DNA from: Syntrophaceae bacterium UBA5764
GTDB taxonomy: Bacteria > Desulfobacterota > Syntrophia > Syntrophales > Smithellaceae
Direction: 5' to 3'
DNA length: 9,129 nucleotides
Assembly (NCBI GenBank): GCA_002418825.1
Contig: DIEW01000070.1
Span: 959-10,087, forward strand
Positions 5,821 to 9,129 of the stretch are shown one piece after another; position 1 is the stretch's first letter; the number at the start of each line of letters is the position of its first letter. The notes under the pieces are model-generated. The model did not search any database. It was not told the DNA's origin and was given only the letters and a program-made list of their open reading frames with translations. The position numbers were made by a program, and so were the translations under genes.

Positions 5821-7113
5821 TCATTTGGTTTCCATTTTATCCAGCGGTGGCGGAAAAATGACCAGGACTTCTTTTATTGATTTCTGGTCAGCGTTTTCAA
5901 TGATGAAGGTTATACCGTTGTAATTTATTCTTTCCCTCCGCTGGGGTATTCTCCCCATTTGCTGCATTAAAAAGCCACCGAGCGTTTCATAATTACCCTC
6001 GGGAAAATCAGCAAATAAAATCTGCTCGAATTTCTCAATTTCCATACGGCCGCTAACCAGATATCTTCCCGGACCGATTCGCTGGTATAACCTTTCACCT
6101 TTCCTGTATTTATCATCAATTGTACCGACAATTTCTTCACTGATATCCTCCGTGGTAACAATACCAACAGCACCGCCGTACTCGTCAACCACAACCGCCA
6201 TTTGCTCATGTTTTTTATGCATATCAATTAAAAGTTCGCTGGCTTTTTTCGTACAGGGTACGTAAAATACGTCCGTCTGCAGACAGCCTGCTATAGTTGC
6301 CGCAGGCTTGCCACCTTCTTCTTTTTCCTTCTGACGTCGCGAATGTTCCAACAAATCAAAATAGTTTAAAATTCCCACAATATTGTAAACAGTATCCTGG
6401 TATACAGGAATACGCATATACTTTTTACTGGCAACAACTTTAACCGCTTCATCAATCTCCATGGAAACGGGCAAAACCGTCAAAGCGGAAATAGGGACCA
6501 TGATTTCATCTGCCGTGAGTTCTGAAAAATCGAATACGCGGCTGACCATTTCCCTTTCGTTTTTTAAAATATCGCTGCCATATGTTTTCTCGCCAAGAAT
6601 ATACTTTAATCCTTCTTTGGTAATGTATGAGTTCTGCCTTATTTTCTGTTCAGATGTAAGACGCACAATCGCCTTGGATGCGGCAGCGATTACATAAGCT
6701 ACCGGATAAAAAACCGCTGCCGAAAATCTAATGAAATAAGCCACTTTTATCGCCATGGATTCAGCATAATGTTGAAAAATACTGCGGATAACAATCATAA
6801 TAAACAAAGTGGGCAACATCACGAGTAAAGCTATCTGTTCACCGCGTACCGAACCAAAAAAAGATACCAACAAACCAGTGGCAAGCGAAGAAGCGGTAAT
6901 TATAGCCAGATTTGTTCCGATAAGTGCTGTGGAAATAAACCATTCCGGACGTTCTTTTAACTTTACCGCCTGTTTTGCGGACGATGAACCCGTGCGCTCG
7001 TAATATCTGATTTTATTTATATCCGCTGCAAATAAGGCAACTTCCCCGCCGGAATAAAGGGCTTCCAGGACAAAGCAAATAAAAATTATGGCAACAATAA
7101 AATATACGCTCAT
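5821..7113 (-). CDS. CNNM/CorC-family membrane protein with CBS pair, second paralogue
   Basis: Hemolysin-C/CorC (CNNM) family protein, 430 aa, probably involved in divalent cation (Mg2+ or Co2+) transport or homeostasis at the inner membrane. An N-terminal DUF21 domain (about 1-155) has four hydrophobic segments near 3-20, 60-85, 92-113 and 125-150. Two CBS domains follow (about 203-255, with IMVPISALTVLPV, and 275-330, with VVDEYGGAVGIVTTED), then the CorC/HlyC C-terminal domain (about 345-420, with ETLGGFLMQQMGRIP). The conserved DUF21 GExxPK motif is replaced near residues 109-118 by RSIFQHYAE; the GTNLA segment (66-70) is kept. The start ATG overlaps the upstream paralogue's stop by 4 nt (ATGA), suggesting translational coupling. 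The next gene starts 18 nt downstream. Confidence 0.9.
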   Translation of the reverse strand: MSVYFIVAIIFICFVLEALYSGGEVALFAADINKIRYYERTGSSSAKQAVKLKERPEWFISTALIGTNLAIITASSLATGLLVSFFGSVRGEQIALLVMLPTLFIMIVIRSIFQHYAESMAIKVAYFIRFSAAVFYPVAYVIAAASKAIVRLTSEQKIRQNSYITKEGLKYILGEKTYGSDILKNEREMVSRVFDFSELTADEIMVPISALTVLPVSMEIDEAVKVVASKKYMRIPVYQDTVYNIVGILNYFDLLEHSRRQKEKEEGGKPAATIAGCLQTDVFYVPCTKKASELLIDMHKKHEQMAVVVDEYGGAVGIVTTEDISEEIVGTIDDKYRKGERLYQRIGPGRYLVSGRMEIEKFEQILFADFPEGNYETLGGFLMQQMGRIPQRRERINYNGITFIIENADQKSIKEVLVIFPPPLDKMETK

Positions 7114-8375
7114 TGCTCTGAGACAGGCTCAGCTCCTCTCTCGATTCTGATCTTTAATATTCTGGTCCGCCCGACATTTTCCACACGGACTTTATATCCT
7201 TCATAAAATGTTTCTTCTCCGCGTTCAGGCAGTTTTCCAAACAGATGCAAAACAAAACCACCAACAGTATCAAATTCATCCTCCGGTAAGTGCGCCGACA
7301 ACACACTATTAAGCTGTTTCATGGACATTTTTCCGGGAACGATAATTGTATTTTCATCAATTCTTTCGAAACCGTCAACGGCCGAATCTTCATCAACGTA
7401 CGTTTCTTGGAAAAGATGTTCAAGAATATGTTCCAACGTGACCATTCCGGAAACTCCGCCGTACTCGTCAACCACAATGGCAATTTGTGTCTTGTTTTCC
7501 CTGAAATCATGCAGAAGACCGTTAATCGTCTTTTCCTCCGGTACAAAATAAGGTCTGGCTAAGAGTTTTTCTATATTCTGAGTTGTGTCATACTGTGAAG
7601 GACTGCTTAGTAAGTCCCGTGCAAAAAGAATTCCGATTATATCGTCCCGGTCATCGGTGTAAATGGGCACTCTTTCCTGCCTTGCCTTAACCACTTCCGC
7701 AATGATATCGTCAACCGGCATTGCTATAGGCAGACAAAACATGTCCACACGCGGTATCATGATATCGGTCACCGGCTTATCGCCCAATTCAAAAATTCTT
7801 TTAATCAGTTCCTTTTGCGCTTCTTCCAATAACCCTTCCCTGCTGCACACATCAATCAGCGATTTAAACTCATCCTCCATCAGGACATCCGCATCGCGAA
7901 TCTTTTTTTGTTCCAACCTCTTTAAAATCAAACTGGGCATTTTTTCCAAAGCGGTAACAATGGGATACTCTATTTTAGAAATAACCAGCAAAAGAGGTGA
8001 AACGGCAGATGAAATCTGCATAGGGTACGTTACGCCAAACGTTTTAGGTATGGCTTCACCTGCCAAAAACAATACTGATGAGGTAACTAAAATGGAAATC
8101 CATTGACCTTTAGATCCCAACAATTCAATAAAAAAAGACGCGGCAAGAATAGAAATGCTTATATTTACGGCCTCATTACTGGTCACAATGGTAATTAAAA
8201 GACGGCGGGGCTCATCCAGCAGTTGACGAACAAATCTTAAAAACGGATAGCGATCCTGATTCATTTTGTGTAGATGCAAATCAGTGAGTGAAAGCAATGC
8301 CGCTTCCGCCGACGAAAAAAAACCGGAAAACAAAAATAACATTAATATTATTATGATATCGACAGTAAAATTCAC
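7110..8375 (-). CDS. CNNM/CorC-family membrane protein with CBS pair, first paralogue
   Basis: 421-aa member of the same family as the following gene, with the full set of family marks. The DUF21 membrane domain (about 1-155) has SSAEAALLSL at 21-30, SNEAVNISIS at 66-75 and GEAIPKT at 106-112. The CBS pair (about 203-258 and 270-325) contains DIMIPRVDMF and VVDEYGGVSGMVTLEH. The C-terminal CorC/HlyC domain (about 335-413) has FDTVGGFVLHLFGKLPERGE. The likely role is Mg2+/Co2+ efflux or homeostasis gated by nucleotide binding to the CBS pair; the substrate cannot be read from sequence. The start is GTG at 8375-8373 with a loosely spaced GAGG about 11 nt upstream; an ATG at codon 12 would cut into the first membrane helix. 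It is the first gene of the cluster, divergent from purD across 174 nt. Confidence 0.91.
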   Translation of the reverse strand: MNFTVDIIIILMLFLFSGFFSSAEAALLSLTDLHLHKMNQDRYPFLRFVRQLLDEPRRLLITIVTSNEAVNISISILAASFFIELLGSKGQWISILVTSSVLFLAGEAIPKTFGVTYPMQISSAVSPLLLVISKIEYPIVTALEKMPSLILKRLEQKKIRDADVLMEDEFKSLIDVCSREGLLEEAQKELIKRIFELGDKPVTDIMIPRVDMFCLPIAMPVDDIIAEVVKARQERVPIYTDDRDDIIGILFARDLLSSPSQYDTTQNIEKLLARPYFVPEEKTINGLLHDFRENKTQIAIVVDEYGGVSGMVTLEHILEHLFQETYVDEDSAVDGFERIDENTIIVPGKMSMKQLNSVLSAHLPEDEFDTVGGFVLHLFGKLPERGEETFYEGYKVRVENVGRTRILKIRIERGAEPVSEQ

Positions 8376-8489
8376 TTTTAAAGCGGCCTCATTTGTTTGC
8401 CAACCACTTACAATTTAGCAGATTGAAGAAAAAAAAGAAACTATCATATCGTTTTTCGTCAAACACTCCTTTTGTGAACCATTAATCAA

Positions 8490-8519
8490 TTGACAAGAAA
8501 GACCTTTCTTACTTATACT
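8490..8519 (+). promoter_or_regulatory. purD promoter (sigma70 type)
   Basis: TTGACA at 8490-8495 is a perfect -35 hexamer. TATACT at 8514-8519 matches the -10 consensus at 5 of 6 positions. The spacer is 18 nt. The transcript would start near 8526 and give a leader of about 24 nt ending in TTAGGAG (8534-8540), 9 nt before the purD ATG. It is the best promoter in the window. Confidence 0.75.
8495..8510. promoter_or_regulatory. Inverted repeat inside the purD promoter spacer (operator candidate)
   Basis: AAGAAAG-AC-CTTTCTT is a perfect inverted repeat with 7-nt arms and a 2-nt centre. It lies almost wholly between the -35 and -10 hexamers. A dimeric repressor bound here would block RNA polymerase. 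I do not recognise it as a PurR box or another named operator, and no regulator gene is in the window. Confidence 0.45.
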
Positions 8520-8549
8520 TCAAAAACAAACTGTTAGGAGACCCAACCT

Positions 8550-9129
8550 ATGTCCAATATACTTTTAATAGGCAACGGCGCGCGTGAACACGCCATTGCC
8601 GAGGCCATCACGCGCTCTCAACAAAAGCCTCGCCTGTTTTCCTTTATGAAAGCAAATAATCCGGGAATCGCTTCTCTTTCCGAAAAAATTAAAATCGGCA
8701 GGTATTCTGATCTGGATGCGATTACCGCTTTTGCCAAAGAAAACAAAATTGATTTTGCCATCATCGGCCCGGAAGATCCGCTGAACAATGGCGTTGTTGA
8801 TGCGCTTGCAAAATCAGGTATTCCGTCAGTCGGCCCCACAAAAAGTCTGGCACGACTGGAAACTTCCAAATCATTTACCCGCAATTTAGTTAATAAATAC
8901 AATATATTGGGCAATCCACAATACAAAGTATTTACAAAAGTTGATGGCATTGAATCATTTTTAAATAAACTTGAAGGCATTGTTCTCAAACCCGATGGGC
9001 TCACCGGCGGCAAGGGAGTACTTGTGCAGGGCGATCATTTCTCCACAAAAGAAGAAGCCCTAAATTTGTGCCGGCAAATATTAAGAGAAAGTTCTTCCGT
9101 TATCGTTGAAGAAAAATTTGACGGCGAAG
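8550..9129 (+). CDS. purD: Phosphoribosylamine-glycine ligase, N-terminal part (cut by window edge)
   Basis: GAR synthetase, second step of de novo purine synthesis, joining glycine to 5-phosphoribosylamine with ATP. 193 codons are visible. The PurD N-domain begins MSNILLIGNGAREHAIAEA (1-19), with NNPGI at 36-40 and IIGPEDPL at 71-78. GPTKSLARLETSKSFTR (95-111) opens the ATP-grasp domain, and KPDGLTGGKGV at 147-157 is the glycine-rich ATP loop. Most bacterial PurD proteins have GSGGREHAL, APGNAG and GLAAGKGV at these places. The forms here (GNGAREHAIAEA, NNPGI, GLTGGKGV) match the archaeal type as I recall it, for example in methanogens. ATG at 8550 follows AGGAG with 9 nt between. The remaining C-terminal half lies outside the window. 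Confidence 0.93.
   Translation, partial: MSNILLIGNGAREHAIAEAITRSQQKPRLFSFMKANNPGIASLSEKIKIGRYSDLDAITAFAKENKIDFAIIGPEDPLNNGVVDALAKSGIPSVGPTKSLARLETSKSFTRNLVNKYNILGNPQYKVFTKVDGIESFLNKLEGIVLKPDGLTGGKGVLVQGDHFSTKEEALNLCRQILRESSSVIVEEKFDGE

Larger units (their letters stand above)
8376..8549. other. Divergent intergenic region, corC-type genes / purD
   Basis: 174 nt, AT-rich, between two divergent starts. The right half holds a clear purD promoter. For the leftward genes I see TTGACG at 8462-8457 and TATGAT at 8448-8443 on the minus strand, but they are only 8 nt apart and cannot form one promoter, so that promoter is unassigned. There is no RNA gene or repeat beyond the palindrome at 8495-8510. 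Confidence 0.6.

Noticed and set aside
8443..8462. TTGACG and TATGAT on the minus strand as a promoter for the CorC genes
   Set aside because: The hexamers are only 8 nt apart, too close for sigma70; no alternative -35 lies 16-18 nt from TATGAT.
8618..9013. 131-codon open frame on the minus strand, antisense to purD
   Set aside because: The purD frame carries clear conserved motifs throughout this stretch; the antisense product resembles no family.

Overview
The window looks like core chromosome from a Deltaproteobacteria-like (Desulfobacterota-type) bacterium of moderate to low GC. The main evidence is the minus-strand order zapB - zapA - 6S RNA - rny - ymdB - tyrS, which I recall from that group. 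A syntrophic lineage is possible but cannot be shown from this sequence. There are no insertion sequences, CRISPR arrays, prophage genes or tRNA/rRNA genes, and I do not see a new multigene defence or metabolic system.

Layout. All genes except one lie on the minus strand and read from right to left. The upstream cluster (8375 down to 4057) has two adjacent CNNM/CorC-type membrane proteins overlapping by 4 nt, a single-domain GlmU-like nucleotidyltransferase, and the tRNA-dihydrouridine synthase DusB. The gaps between them are about 18 nt, so this is probably one operon. A 96-nt gap with a promoter-like sequence leads into the second cluster (3960 down to 1). It holds the division factors zapB and zapA, a roughly 195-nt 6S RNA candidate, an unusual leader of about 220 nt, then RNase Y, the phosphodiesterase YmdB and the N-terminal 199 codons of TyrS, cut by the window edge. 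On the plus strand, divergent from the CorC pair, is the start of purD (8550 to the right edge). It has a near-consensus promoter with a perfect inverted repeat in its spacer.

How the genes relate. The second cluster joins Z-ring assembly (ZapA/ZapB), global control of RNA polymerase (6S RNA), mRNA turnover (RNase Y, plus YmdB, which is functionally linked to it in Bacillus) and tRNA charging. The first cluster joins membrane ion transport or homeostasis, sugar-nucleotide synthesis and tRNA modification. PurD belongs to purine synthesis.

Most worth a second look: the 6S RNA with a closing stem that can be traced base by base and competes with a 3' hairpin; a 13-codon ORF behind a perfect AGGAGG in the rny leader, overlapping one copy of a 14-bp direct repeat; a PurD that resembles the archaeal type; the palindrome inside the purD promoter; the second CorC paralogue, which lacks the GExxPK motif; and a GlmU-like protein with no acetyltransferase half.
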